This document shows positions 42,421-52,514 of a DNA stretch of 64,000 bases, piece after piece (positions within the stretch are counted from its first letter, which is position 1; each line of letters opens with the position of its first letter). Source of the DNA: Macrolepiota albuminosa (lineage: Eukaryota; Basidiomycota; Agaricomycetes; Agaricales; Agaricaceae). The DNA lies in the NCBI GenBank assembly GCA_027475525.1, contig JAMWFC010000049.1, forward strand, positions 2,836,947-2,900,946, read 5' to 3'. The position numbers and the translations under genes are program-made. The notes below the pieces were generated by a model. The model saw only the letters and a list, made by a program, of their open reading frames with translations, was not told the DNA's origin and did no database searches.

Positions 42421-42549
42421 AGATGAATAGAATGGTGGCACATGCATTGAATGGAGGAAGGGAGGGATGAATGGAATGGTGGCACTGAAACATGCATTGA
42501 ATGGAGGAAGGAAGAGATGAATGGAATGGTGGCACTGAAACATGCATCA
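42421..42549. repeat. Tandem repeat upstream of a TATA box
   Basis: About 2.5 copies of GATGAATGGAATGGTGGCAC..CATGCATTGAATGGAGGAAG, periods 44 and 50 bp. Position in the presumed U3 region suggests an enhancer-like repeat. Confidence 0.7.
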
Positions 42550-42680
42550 CCAAAATGGAAAATGGAACAACAAATTAGGTCAGGAATGCTGGGAGGTCAA
42601 GAGCAAAAAGTCATGTGATCTGGTGGTCTGTGCACTGGAAAATTAGTATAAATAGTCCAAGTAGAGTAGAGAATAACCAG

Positions 42681-42905
42681 GCAATTGATAGGCAAAGGCT
42701 CAGTGGTTCCCAGGGAGTGAATCACCTAGGCTAGAGTTTATTAAGCACCTCTTATTGGAAGGCATTTGATAGGCAAAGGCTCAGTGGTTCCCAGGGAGTG
42801 AATCACCTAGGCTAGAGTTTATTGAACCTCTTCTTGGAAGTCTATTGGAAAACAAAGGCTCGGCAGTTTCCAGGGAGTGAACTGCTTAGGCTGGAGTTGA
42901 CTGAG
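42681..42905. repeat. Three-copy tandem repeat downstream of a TATA box
   Basis: CAAAGGCTCAGTGGTTCCCA..GAGTGAATCACCTAGGCTAG at 42693, 42774 and 42853 (periods 81 and 79 bp). The third copy is more diverged. Located just after TATAAATA, hence probably in the transcribed leader. Confidence 0.75.
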
Positions 42906-43132
42906 AACCTTCTACTGCCCACCAGAGTATTTAATATTCTGTGAAGCACCTCATTACCTCAAGCAATCAGCAAGCAACAGTGTGGATTAGAGGGAACTTT
43001 CTGAGTTACCAATAAGCCCCAGAACTACAGTAATACTTGCCACCAAGTACTACAGTGCTCCAACTTATTGGGACCCTTATGAAGATTCACTTTGTGCACA
43101 TTCATCTGACCAGCCCCTAGCTTCATACTATT

Positions 43133-43895
43133 TGTCAGGTTCTGCTGAGTTGGGGGCTTCCTGGGAAAGCAACACCCTTACAAGGCGGACTTGATCTATG
43201 GATACTCAGATGTCTGGAACTCCAGGGCTAGGACTCCAGGGTTCAAGACGCAGACAAGGGGTGGTCCTGGGGAAGGGGACTTGGTCCAGGGGTTTTGGGC
43301 TTTAGAGGCTGAGGGCTGGGAGGTGGTCGAGTCAGAAACTGGGGGTTCTAAGACAAGACCAGGTTAATAAATTGCAAGTCGCGAAGTACATACCAAATTT
43401 AGAGCACATGGTTATTCAAGCATGCCAGTCAAAGCGTGCCAGTCAGCACGTACCAATCAAGCAGAGGGCACGCAACAATTCAAGTTAATATCAAGACTAG
43501 CGACTACAATTGGGGAGCTACACTATAAGTACTATGGGGCTGGGTCCGGATCTCTGGGGTTCCGGAATGTCTGGGATAAGTTCCAGGGGGACATTGAGTA
43601 GCAGGAGGAGGACTGTATACCAGGATCGCATGTGTGGGGTGCACAATCAATTGGTGTGGAGGGAGCCGTGATGCGTGACGTGTGTTGGCGTGGAAGCGGT
43701 TGGCGTGATCTGGTCATTGATTGGGGTTTGCTGGCGGCTGATCCTGGGTCCATGATGCAGGGTTGTCAGGGGTGCCGGGTGATGGCGGTGTTGGTGGTTG
43801 TGGTGGCGGGGCACGTCCTGTGGTGTCAGGGGGAGGGTCCCAAATGGGGTTCCGGGGGTGTCCCAGGATGGATCCAGAGAGGAGGGGTTGTGACA
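43133..43895 (-). repeat. Solo LTR, family D, with perfect target duplication
   Basis: 763 bp, TGTCAGGTTCTGC to GGTTGTGACA on the plus strand. CTATT flanks both sides (43128-43132 and 43896-43900). Same ends as 28464-29344 in opposite orientation. Confidence 0.85.
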
Positions 43896-43949
43896 CTATT
43901 CTCATCTTCAGGATAGTCTGTTAGTGCCCTCAGAAACTCAGATTTCAAT

Positions 43950-44290
43950 GAGCTTGCATACATATTGTGATCATACATGTTTACTTCCACATACTCATCC
44001 CCATCAAGAGTGATAATCTCAGCCTCTTCTTCCAGTTGCTCCTCCTCCTAGGAAGAAGCACTCACCTCCTCCTCAATTCAAGCTCCTCATCTGCATCCTC
44101 TGCCAAATCCTCTTCCATTGTGCACACTTTCTGTACAAATGCCTTGGGCTTCCCCTTCTTTGAGCAAGAATAGATGTAGTGTTCCTTCTTGCCACAGGCA
44201 TAATACATCACTCCTGACACCCCTTCTTGCTTCTGGCCTTGTCCTACTGAGCTGGGTGCTCAAGCCTTACAGTTGTCATGTTTTAGTTTC
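43950..44290 (-). pseudogene. Retroelement gag C-terminal remnant
   Basis: Minus-strand reading gives YYACGKKEHYIYSCSKKGKP, a zinc knuckle with the first Cys replaced by Tyr, then an acidic tract (MEEDLAEDADEELELRRR) and further acidic residues in a shifted frame. The knuckle plus acidic tail resembles the gag-to-protease region of gypsy/copia elements. Family not determined. Confidence 0.45.
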
Positions 44291-44333
44291 TCTGGACTTC
44301 CTTGTTGCTCCTGATCTTCAGTCTTGCTTCTAA

Positions 44334-46700
44334 GTCATCTCCAGCACTTGGTGTTAAGGTGTAAGGCTTGTTGACAGGGTCCCAGTGTACTCAAGAGAAA
44401 TAAAGGGATTGAGGTGCTAGAGTTTAGCACTTCTGACACTACCTGACAAAAGGAGTGAGCACAGTGAATTTGATGTCAGCATAGTGTAAAGAGAAATATT
44501 GTAGTGCAAATGTGCCCCTAGTGGCACCATAAATGATGAAGATGCTAAGGCAAATCTAGCAACAAGCTTAGAGACATGAGCTTGTGCTAGCAAAGACTAA
44601 ATGGTGGATAGAACTGGAGACTAAGAAGTTCTGATTCTTCATCTATTTACAAAGTTTGTAGCTAGCTTTTATACTATGCACTACTGTAATCCAAGAAAAA
44701 GTCCATGTGGAGTGCTATCATTTAGCACTTCACCTCATGGTGGTAGGGTAGCTAATGGTGATCTGTCAATGGCAACCACCAATGCATGGGTAGCAGTGAC
44801 CAACAGTGTAATAGCCTATTAGCCATAGCAACTACAAGATAACAGTAAAATTTAAGTGGTCTGCTCACTTTTTGAGTACAACTCTGATTGGCCAGGATGT
44901 CTCAGGATATGGTCAGGCAAACTTAGACAGACACTGTAATCTAACAGTGCTAATTTTGGTGCTATTTATTTCCTTGATTTTCAATAGGTCCAGATGTCAA
45001 CACTTCTGATGGTGGTATCCCAACAGGTGGCAGTGCCTAATAATATCCTCTTTTTGGCACTTGAGAATTACCTCCCCATAGCTGTCCCCATATTATCTCC
45101 TTGTAACTACTGAGTTTCTGAAGGTCATGGGTGTTGCCTGGTAGGTGTACAGAGTGGTTGAATGCCTGCTTCATTGTTAGAGACAGGTCAGAGACCAATG
45201 GCTTAGATTTCTTGTAGTCCTATATTGTTCCTTGATGTGCTTAGTCTGAGCAAAAGCCCATCATCTCCCTCCAACTGGAAAATTGACTCTCCTTAGTCAG
45301 GTGCCATCACTGTTTCAGCAGTGCTATAATTCATGTGATTCTGGTGCCTAGATCTCCTCCTTCAACCATCCTTTCCATCAAGGTCACTCCTGCCACCAAT
45401 TTTCCTGTGTCCATTGAAAATGCTAGCTCTTCTCCTACTCCAGTTATAGCTAGCAACTTTCCTTACACCTTCTGTAACTCCTCCTGGCTACTGCAAGATA
45501 ATAGTAAAATTCAAGTGTCTGCTCACTTTCTGAGTAGAGTTTCGATTGGCCAGGATGGCCTGGGCTATAGTCAGAAAAACCTAGACAGACACCATAAGTC
45601 AATGGTGCTAATACTGGCACTACTTAGTTCCTCAATTTTCCATAAATCTGAATGTCAGGCTTTTACACTTTTTGATGGTGTTGTCCTGGCAGGTGTCAGC
45701 ACCTAATGATATTCCTTTTTGAATGCTTAGTCAGGAATGAGCTGAGGTGCCCATATTATCTCTTTGTAGCATCTAGATTTTTGAAAGTCAAGTGTGTGTG
45801 TCATTTGGTAGGATATGTGGAGTGGTTGAATGCCTGCCTTATTGCTATAGACCAATCAGAGCCCAATAGCTTAGCTTTTCTGTAGCCCTGTAATGTCCCT
45901 TGATGCGCTCAATCTGAGCAGAAGCCTGTCAAAGGTAAAAAAAAATATCATAATGCAAACGTGCCCATAGTGGCACTATACAAAATGACACAAATGCTAA
46001 GACAAGTCTAGCATCAAGCTTAGAAACATGAGCTTGAGCTAGTGAAGACTAATGGTAGATAGAACTGGAGGCTGAAGAGGTTTGATTCTTCTCTGCTATT
46101 TACAAAGTTCTTAGCTAGCTTTTATACTGTACACTACTGTGATTCAAAAAAAAGTCCATGTGGAGCACTATTTAGCACCTCACCTCATGGTCATAGCTAA
46201 CAGTGATCTGTCAAGAATGACCAACAGCATAACAGTCTATTGGCCACAGCAACTACAAGAGAATAGTAAAATTTAAGTGGTCCACTCACTTTTGGAGTAC
46301 AACTTTAATTGGCCAGGATGTCCCAGAATATGGTTAGAAAGACCTAAACAGATGATATAATCCAACAGCACTAACTCTGGTGCTAATTATTTTCTTGATT
46401 TCTCACAAGTCCAGATGTCAAGCTTTTACACTTTCTGATGGTGGTGTCCTGACAGGTGGCAGCACCTAATAATATACCTTTTTAGCACCTGATCAGAGAT
46501 GAGTTGACCTCCCCATAGCTATGCCCATATTATCTCCTTGTAACTCCTAAATGCCTGAAGATTGTATGTGTTGTCTGATAGATGTGCAGAGTGGTTGGAT
46601 GTTTGTTTTGTTGCTAGAGACAAGTCAGAGACCAATGACTTAGATTTCCTGTAGCCCTGTATTGTCTCTTGATGCACTTAATCTGAGCAGAAGCCCATCA
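44334..46700 (+). repeat. Cluster of family X LTR pieces
   Basis: Piece 1: 44334-45263, 5'-truncated, ends GCAAAAGCCCATCA. It is followed by the element leader 45264-45485 (TCTCCCTCCAACTGGAAAAT), matching 5786 onward. Piece 2: 45486-45931, starts CTACTGCAAGATAATAGTAA. Piece 3: 45932-46700, ends GCAGAAGCCCATCA. All three are co-oriented and moderately diverged. The arrangement suggests repeated recombination or insertion between LTR copies. Confidence 0.6.
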
Positions 46701-47018
46701 ATGTGCATGAATTTTCCTACTAGGATGGTGTTTAAGGAACCGACTACAACTGACCAAAAAGGAAGCTCAAAAGGCATAAAAAGATGGAAGGTGCCTGTGT
46801 TCCTGTGGCAGCACAAGACATATATGATTGAGCATACTAATCAGGGATTCAGTGGTTTGCAAGGAAACTGAGGTTTGTTTGACCACTCATCTAGTTTCAG
46901 AAGGTATTTTTGCTGTTTATCTTGGGGCAGCAAATGGTCAATGGGTCTTGGCCCTTGGATCTGGGCAGAAAGGACTTGAACATAGAAAGTTTGTTATTCA
47001 ACTGAGCCCAGGGTAGGG
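46701..47018. other. Unassigned left flank of the KDZ transposon
   Basis: Short frames on both strands (minus: NNKLSMFKSFLPRSKGQ). Possibly the other half of a sequence split by the transposon (see 63658-64000). No family recognised. Confidence 0.3.
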
Positions 47019-47640
47019 CATCACAACGGTACGTGTCATACGTTGTATGGGAGCCCGCTTTGTGCCGTACCATACGTGTCCAGCGGAGTCCGCTACACTG
47101 GAGCGGAGCAGTCCCCACAGTGCCGTAGAATACAGAGCCGCGGACGTGTCACAATGTGCTGTATGACACGGTCCAGTGGATCGATAAAAGGCGGGCACAC
47201 ACATGCGCATGCAGGCCCGGCAGATGCCAGCGGACACTAGCGGACGTCAATGTGCGTCAGCGGCTGCCGGCGGGCATCAGCACACGAGTGAAAACCTCCT
47301 CCATTGGCGGACTTCATGGCATGAATAAACCCTCCTCGAGGTTCCCCATTTCCCTCCCCTCTCCATTCCTCCCCGCAATAACTCGAGGCTGCGCGTCTCC
47401 CCTTCCATCCTTTTCCCACCCCCGACGCCAGCGTACGTCCACGAAAGGGCCCTGAAAATCTACGCAGGCCTACGCAAGCCACCAGCGGACATCCACGCAG
47501 ACGTACGTCGACGGACTCAAACCTACGCGGGCCCTCCCAGGCCTGCGCAGGACACCAGCGGACATCCACAGAGGCCTACGCAGGTCCACGGGGTCTGGTT
47601 GGACCAAGAAAAAAGGTAACGTCGACTTGCCCGTCGTATG

Positions 47641-47718
47641 CCTGTGGGGGGGAATCGAACCCCCGGCCTTGGGAAAGCCTCCAGCAACGGAACGCACATT
47701 TAACCGTTGCACCACAGG
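47641..47718 (-). tRNA. tRNA-like sequence in left TIR
   Basis: 78 nt with a perfect 7-bp acceptor stem (CCTGTGG/CCACAGG), a perfect 5-bp T-stem (GGGGG TTCGATT CCCCC), A box TGGTGCAACGG and B box GGTTCGATTCC. The anticodon arm folds poorly: the best fit (stem GTTCC, loop GTTGCTG) would give UGC with a mismatch and leave a long variable region, so identity and function are uncertain. Confidence 0.6.
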
Positions 47719-48428
47719 TCCGTTACTAACGGATAGATTCAAAGGTCAGATAACACAATGAACGGACGCCCACCTACGTTTCCGCAGGTTCCCGTATGGA
47801 TTTTTTGAGGTGGAAGGGGGGTGGCATACCTCCCAAAAGAGTTTTCGTGGCCTGAAAGGGGTGTTGGCATCAGCAGCCATCAGCTGGCCATCAGCTGGCC
47901 ATCAGCTGGCATCCGTCGGAGTTCGCCGGCAGCCGTCGTGACCCGCTGGCATCCGTCGGCATCCGTCGTGCATCCGTCGGCATTCGCCGGATATCCGCTG
48001 GTATCCGTCGGAATCCATGGGAATCCGTCGGCAACCCCCGGCATCGTCCGGCATCGTCCGGCATCAGGGCGGGAGAGAAGGAAACGGGGTGCGTGGGTGT
48101 CCGCCGCATGGGGTGGCGTCTCGGAGAGCGTGGGGGGTGGCGGAAGAGGGATGGGGAAGGGGAGGAGCGTGGGTGTCCGCTGGTACCCCAGCGGACGTAG
48201 CAGACGTCGGACGTCAGGTCAGGGGGGAGGAGGGAAGCGGGGTGCATGTGGTGGACGGGGGTGGCGTGTGAGGTAGTGTGGGGAGTGGAGAGGATGGCAC
48301 TGGGGAGAAAGAGGGGGAAGGGTGGAAGAGGGTGCGTGAGTGTCTGCTGTCCGCTGGCATGCCAGCGGACGGTAGCGGACGGTAGCTGACATCGGCATGT
48401 GAGCCAGCTGACGTCAGCGGTGCAACCA

Positions 48429-48507
48429 GTCCCAGTGGTTCAGTGGAATATTCATTTATTGATATTCAATATTGTGTACAGTGGTGGGTTCTACTCCTAC
48501 TTCACCT
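48429..48507 (+). tRNA. Degenerate tRNA-like sequence, left TIR
   Basis: AGTGGTTCAGTGGAATATTC (A-box-like) and GGTGGGTTCTACTCC (B-box-like). The acceptor arms do not pair well. Mirror copy at 62221-62298 on the minus strand. Likely a tRNA-derived relic. Confidence 0.35.
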
Positions 48508-48888
48508 TAACAGGGACTAATGCTGTGTTTTTATATGGGTGCATTTTTGCTCTACATATACATCGCACTGACCTGGAGTATGCGCCTGTGGTAGTGGATC
48601 TGACCAAAACTCTAGGAATTACTGAAGCGAGATAGGATGGAGGAGTTGACACATGAGATCGTTCCAGCGCTCATGACAAGTGACGATACACCAGGGCTGA
48701 CTACTTTTTTTACAAAGATCAGCACAGAGGTAGTCAGCCACAGTGCATTATCAACTTGTCATGAGCACTGGAATGAACACATGCGCGAACTCGTCCATCT
48801 TATGCCGCTGCAGAAATCTTTGGAGTTTTCAATGGATCAAATTCATGACGCTAGCGGACGTCAGCGGCCTGCTGCTATTATATAATGT

Positions 48889-48969
48889 GAACTAGTGGGA
48901 GTCGAACCCACTTCTTGTGCACAATATGAAATATCAATTGATGAATATTCCATTCTACCACAGGCGCTT
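48889..48969 (-). tRNA. tRNA-like sequence, left TIR
   Basis: A box TGGTAGAATGG, T-arm GTGGG TTCGACT CCCAC with B box GGTTCGACTCC. The middle is AT-rich (TCAATTGATATTTCATATTG). The acceptor ends do not pair. Mirror at 61758-61838. Confidence 0.45.
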
Positions 48970-49472
48970 GCTACAAGTCAGGACGGTGTTCATGTAGTGC
49001 ACAAGCGGACCCATACAGAATTTGAACGGATAGAGATTTTACTGCAACTGGTGCATCTGTATTGAATTGACAATATTAGACTGATATTTATTTACACCAT
49101 AGAAGTATACAGGAAAGAGGAAAAGTACAGCGGTGGGTTCTACTCCCTCTACTCCACCTTAATGGGGTCTAATAGTGACAATGGAATATTGAGGGGCGGG
49201 TTGGACTCCTGCTAGTGACAAATATTTTAATAGGGCCTGTAAGCCCTAATAAAATATCCGTTCATCACTCGCTAGCATCATCAAGTTGATCCGTTAAAAA
49301 CGCTAGAAATTACTGAAGCGGGTATGGGTTGGCCGAAGTTGCGCATAGTCACGAGATCTGGAATGACCACATGCGCAAAGACGATCAACCCATGCCACTG
49401 CAGAAATCTCTGGAGTTTTAAACGGATCACATTAATGATGCTAGCAGACATCAGCGGCCTGCTGCTCTAATA

Positions 49473-49553
49473 TGCACTAGCAGGAGTCGAACCCACCTCT
49501 TGTGCACAATATGAAATATCAATTTATCAATATTCCATTGTACCACAGGCGCT
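49473..49553 (-). tRNA. tRNA-like sequence, left subterminal
   Basis: Close relative of the 48889-48969 unit: GTACAATGGAATATTGATAA start and B box GGTTCGACTCC. The A box is slightly degenerate (TGGTACAATGG). Confidence 0.4.
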
Positions 49554-49751
49554 TACTTAGAAGGGGGTCAAACCTGCCTGTCAGTGGCCTATGGTAGTTG
49601 ATCTGACCCACTCAATTTTCAGTATTGTGTGGAGTGGCAGGTTCAACTCCCCTAGTTCAGACTTCCCTAGTCCACCATAATGACATATAATGGTGTCTTT
49701 TTATACTGCTGCATTTTTGCACTAGATGTAAACTGTACTAATTTTTGGTAA

Positions 49752-49832
49752 GGATCTGTGGTCGAATGGAATATTGATACATTGATATTTCATATTGTGC
49801 ACAAGAGCCGGGTTCGAATCCCACTAGTGCAC
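49752..49832 (+). tRNA. tRNA-like sequence, left subterminal
   Basis: GGATCTG then A box TGGTCGAATGG and exact B box GGTTCGAATCC, ending CACTAGTGCAC. Related to the TIR unit; acceptor pairing is weak. Confidence 0.4.
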
Positions 49833-50272
49833 ATCATTAGACATGACATAACTTTGTTTTACTAATTGTTATTTACGTCTATATTCTTTCTACTGCCCAA
49901 TTCGAGGGTTCGAGTCCCCCTTGTGTAATCGTTGAAGAGTGTGTTGTTTTTTGCGTTCATGAGAGTGGCATAACGGAACAAAACAATGGGACGGTTAATC
50001 TTAGTGGACCTGAGTCCTGTCCAAACTAATTGAAATGTCTGTAGTAAAGTGCTGTAGCCTAGTACACAATACTAGAGTGATATTTATGTATAATCCACAG
50101 AATGTCCTGTGGTCTAGCAGAATATTGTCAGTTTATGTTCCTTCTAGTGCACAACTGGAGGTAACGGATCAAACGGATTTATAATGGATTCGTCAGCGGC
50201 ACAACGGGACGGTTAATCTTGACGAAAAATAACCAACGGAAAAGCCAAGAATTATAGTAACTAAGGATTAAA

Positions 50273-52316
50273 TTACTCGTCCGATGTGTATTCCTCCTCT
50301 TCATTAGATTCATGTAATGTGTCTGAATAGAACAAATCCTCATGAAGCAGGTAGTCTGCTGTCAAAAATGCAAAGTCGTCCGGTGTATATGGCCCTTGAG
50401 GTCTGGGAAGTGTGATGTCTTCATACTTTGCTATCAGGCCTGACGATGAAGATGGTGAGGGTGACTCTGACATATCAACAGACACATCATCAGTACGGCC
50501 AGCTTGATTGAAAGGGCCAATGGGCCTACATCGACCATGTTTTGCTCTAGCGCGAAATTCTTGTTCTGTTGAAATAAATTAACTATGATTACCAGTGCCA
50601 AATTATACTCACGTTGTTGATACAATTCGTTAATTCTTCTCTGATCCTCACGTCGAGTCATACGTGACTCATATTCCTCCCACTCCCGGACATTGTTACC
50701 AGTAGGTAGGGTTGGGGAAGGAGATTGTTGGAAGGGGGAAGACGGGATTTGAAGAGCCGTTACATCAAAAAGCGGTGGAAGATTTTCTTCGTCATCGGCT
50801 GCCATGCCTCCATCCGTCTCTTCTGCCGTCACAAGAAATAGCGGCGGAAGGTTTTCTTCGTCCTCGGTCGCCATACGTCCGCCGCTCCGGACTTCCGTTT
50901 GTCCGCCGTCACCAGCCGCCACGGTCTCCACGTCCATCTCCTCTTCCGCAGGAATGAACAAAGGGGGCAAATCATTGTCTTCGGTCTCCTCTTCCGCAGG
51001 AATGAACAAAGGAGGCAAAGAATCCTCTTCCATCTCCTCTTGCGCAGGAATGAACAAAGGCGGCAAAGATTCGTCTTCCGTCTCCTCTTCCGCAGGAATG
51101 AACAAAGGCGGCAAAGATTCGTCTTCCGTCTCCTCTTCCGCAGGAATGAACAAAGGAGGGATACCCTCTAAGTCAGGGTCACTAATGGATGGATTAGGGA
51201 TATCCACCTGGTCGTCGTCAGTTTCCCCCAGCTCCCTGAATGTCCCACGGACATGAGCTGCTGGGGCGGAAGGAAGTTGGGATGCCGGTTGAACCACAAC
51301 GCGAGAGTTTTCCATTGTAGGGCCATACACCAGTCCAGGTTTACTCTGACTGTAGAGGTGGTGGAATGGATGTTGTGTGTTCGAGGGTTCGATATGTGTC
51401 AAGGATGGCCATTGGGGAGAGTCGACATCAGGGAGAGTGGTAGGATGCGCCATGGAGAGGCAGTCTTGAGGATCAGGCTGCTCACCATCAATACTGTTGG
51501 TATGGGACTTGATGCCTGTCAATTGGCCCGTCCGAGCAGGATCCACGGACCTGGCAACGGAACTGACAACGGAAGCAGCAATGGACTTGCTGCCAGCAAA
51601 CAGGCGGATCATATCGTTGGCCGTTGGCACATGTTCCGTCCTATCCAGCGACCGCCACTTGTCTAGGGCTAGAAGCGTCCGCTGGTGGCCCCTGGTGGAT
51701 CCGCTACCTGCAAACACACGGAGCAAATCGTCTGGTGCTGGGACGGACACCAATCCATCGGATGGCAATGTCATGGGCGGCCGGCGGTTGCATGCCAAGA
51801 AGCTTTCAAGAGAGTGGAAGCCTTGCTGATGTACGAGAAGGCAATGCTCCAGCGTTTCATTGCTTAAGACCTGAACATCCTCTCGGCCAATGTGGTTCCA
51901 CCAATCACAGCCATACAGATTTCTAATAAGACCTTGACGGCCATCAACAAACTCCAGGATCTCTGTGGGCAAAGTTTGCTGATTTTGGAGAGGGAAAAAT
52001 CGGCTCATGCTTTTGATAATGTCTGGGACATTGCAGACCACATTATTCAGTGATGCAGCCCCCAGATATGACAATACAAAGTTCTATGGCACACAGTCAG
52101 ATCCTAATATATTTACACATTTTGAAGTCATCTTACCAACTCCTTGTCTAGATGCTGGATAATCCATGCCTCTTCCGCTTCAAGACTTGGCGCAAGATTG
52201 CCAAATATGGAAAGTGCTGCAATGAGGCGTGACTCAATGTAGTCAACAACCTCTTGCAAATTTTCTAGTACAGTAGCTTGGGACATGACATTGTGTGGTA
52301 CAGAGGTAGACGCCAT
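50273..52316 (-). CDS. Acidic protein with repeated PPLF motifs (KDZ cargo)
   Basis: Three exons: 52137-52316, 50613-52083, 50273-50565; GT-AG introns of 53 and 47 bp; 647 aa, no stop. The N-terminal about 150 aa are helical and unrecognised (ESRLIAALSIFGNLAPSLEA, GFHSLESFLACNRRPP). Residues about 364-500 contain seven PPLF motifs; five are in exact 16-aa (48-bp) repeats of the type LPPLFIPAEEETEDES, two in looser ones. The C-terminus is again acidic (SNEEEEYTSDE). Short hydrophobic motifs in an acidic disordered region look like activation-domain or docking motifs, but that is inference. It shares the minus strand with the transposase, whose stop is 198 bp upstream of this ATG. Confidence 0.7.
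50761..51175 (-). repeat. Coding tandem repeat (PPLF units)
   Basis: GCAGGAATGAACAAAGG recurs at 50948, 50996, 51044, 51092 and 51140, an exact 48-bp period; two more divergent units lie at 50761-50880. The period keeps the frame. Confidence 0.9.
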
Positions 52317-52514
52317 TGCACTCTTGCTTGTAGAAGGGGATACTGCTATGTATTAGATTTTTGTGCCTTGTAAACAAAAGTGATTTTCAACAATTCCATT
52401 GCACGTGACTGTCACAAATCCGTTCCAATCATCTGCTGATGGCAGCAAGCTGCATCCGTCACATCAATCCGTCTCTGCATCCGTCACATCAATCCGTCTC
52501 TGCATCCACCATTT

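Larger units (their letters stand above)
42331..43132 (+). repeat. Probable 3' LTR of the 38769-42125 element, with tandem repeats
   Basis: A purine tract (CAAAAGGGGATCAAATTG) ends at 42330 and TGATGATCTAGATC starts a probable LTR. A TATAAATA box lies at 42647-42654. The 3' boundary is undefined: solo LTR D at 43133 interrupts the region, which resumes at 43896. Confidence 0.5.
47019..49124 (+). repeat. Left terminal inverted repeat of the KDZ transposon
   Basis: Pairs with 61601-63657; outermost CATCACAACGGTACGTGTCA, innermost GTATACAGGAAAGAGGAAAA. Differences are scattered substitutions plus indels, mainly in the CGGATGCC-like simple repeat at about 47875-48065 and near 48150-48300. Contains three tRNA-like sequences, many AGCGGAC/GTCCGCT motifs and the palindrome AGCGGAGTCCGCT at 47082-47094. 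Confidence 0.9.
49125..50272. other. Left subterminal zone with tRNA-like relics
   Basis: No protein gene. Besides the units annotated separately, B-box-like motifs occur at about 49136 (GGTTCTACTCC), 49199 (GGTTGGACTCC), 49651 (GGTTCAACTCC) and 49908 (GGTTCGAGTCC, exact consensus). ACGGGACGGTTAATCTT-like sequence is repeated near 49989 and 50206. Confidence 0.5.

Noticed and set aside
47237..47742. Open frames around the tRNA-like sequence in the TIR
   Set aside because: GC-rich, low-complexity translations covering the tRNA-like sequence; not coding.
48399..48885. Pair of open frames in the left TIR, mirrored at 61840-62326
   Set aside because: Duplicated only because the TIR is duplicated; they overlap a tRNA-like unit and show no domain or initiation context.
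50712..51256. Plus-strand frames with repeats such as NKGGKDSSSVSSSAGM
   Set aside because: Antisense shadow of the PPLF repeat gene; the 48-bp period keeps all frames open.
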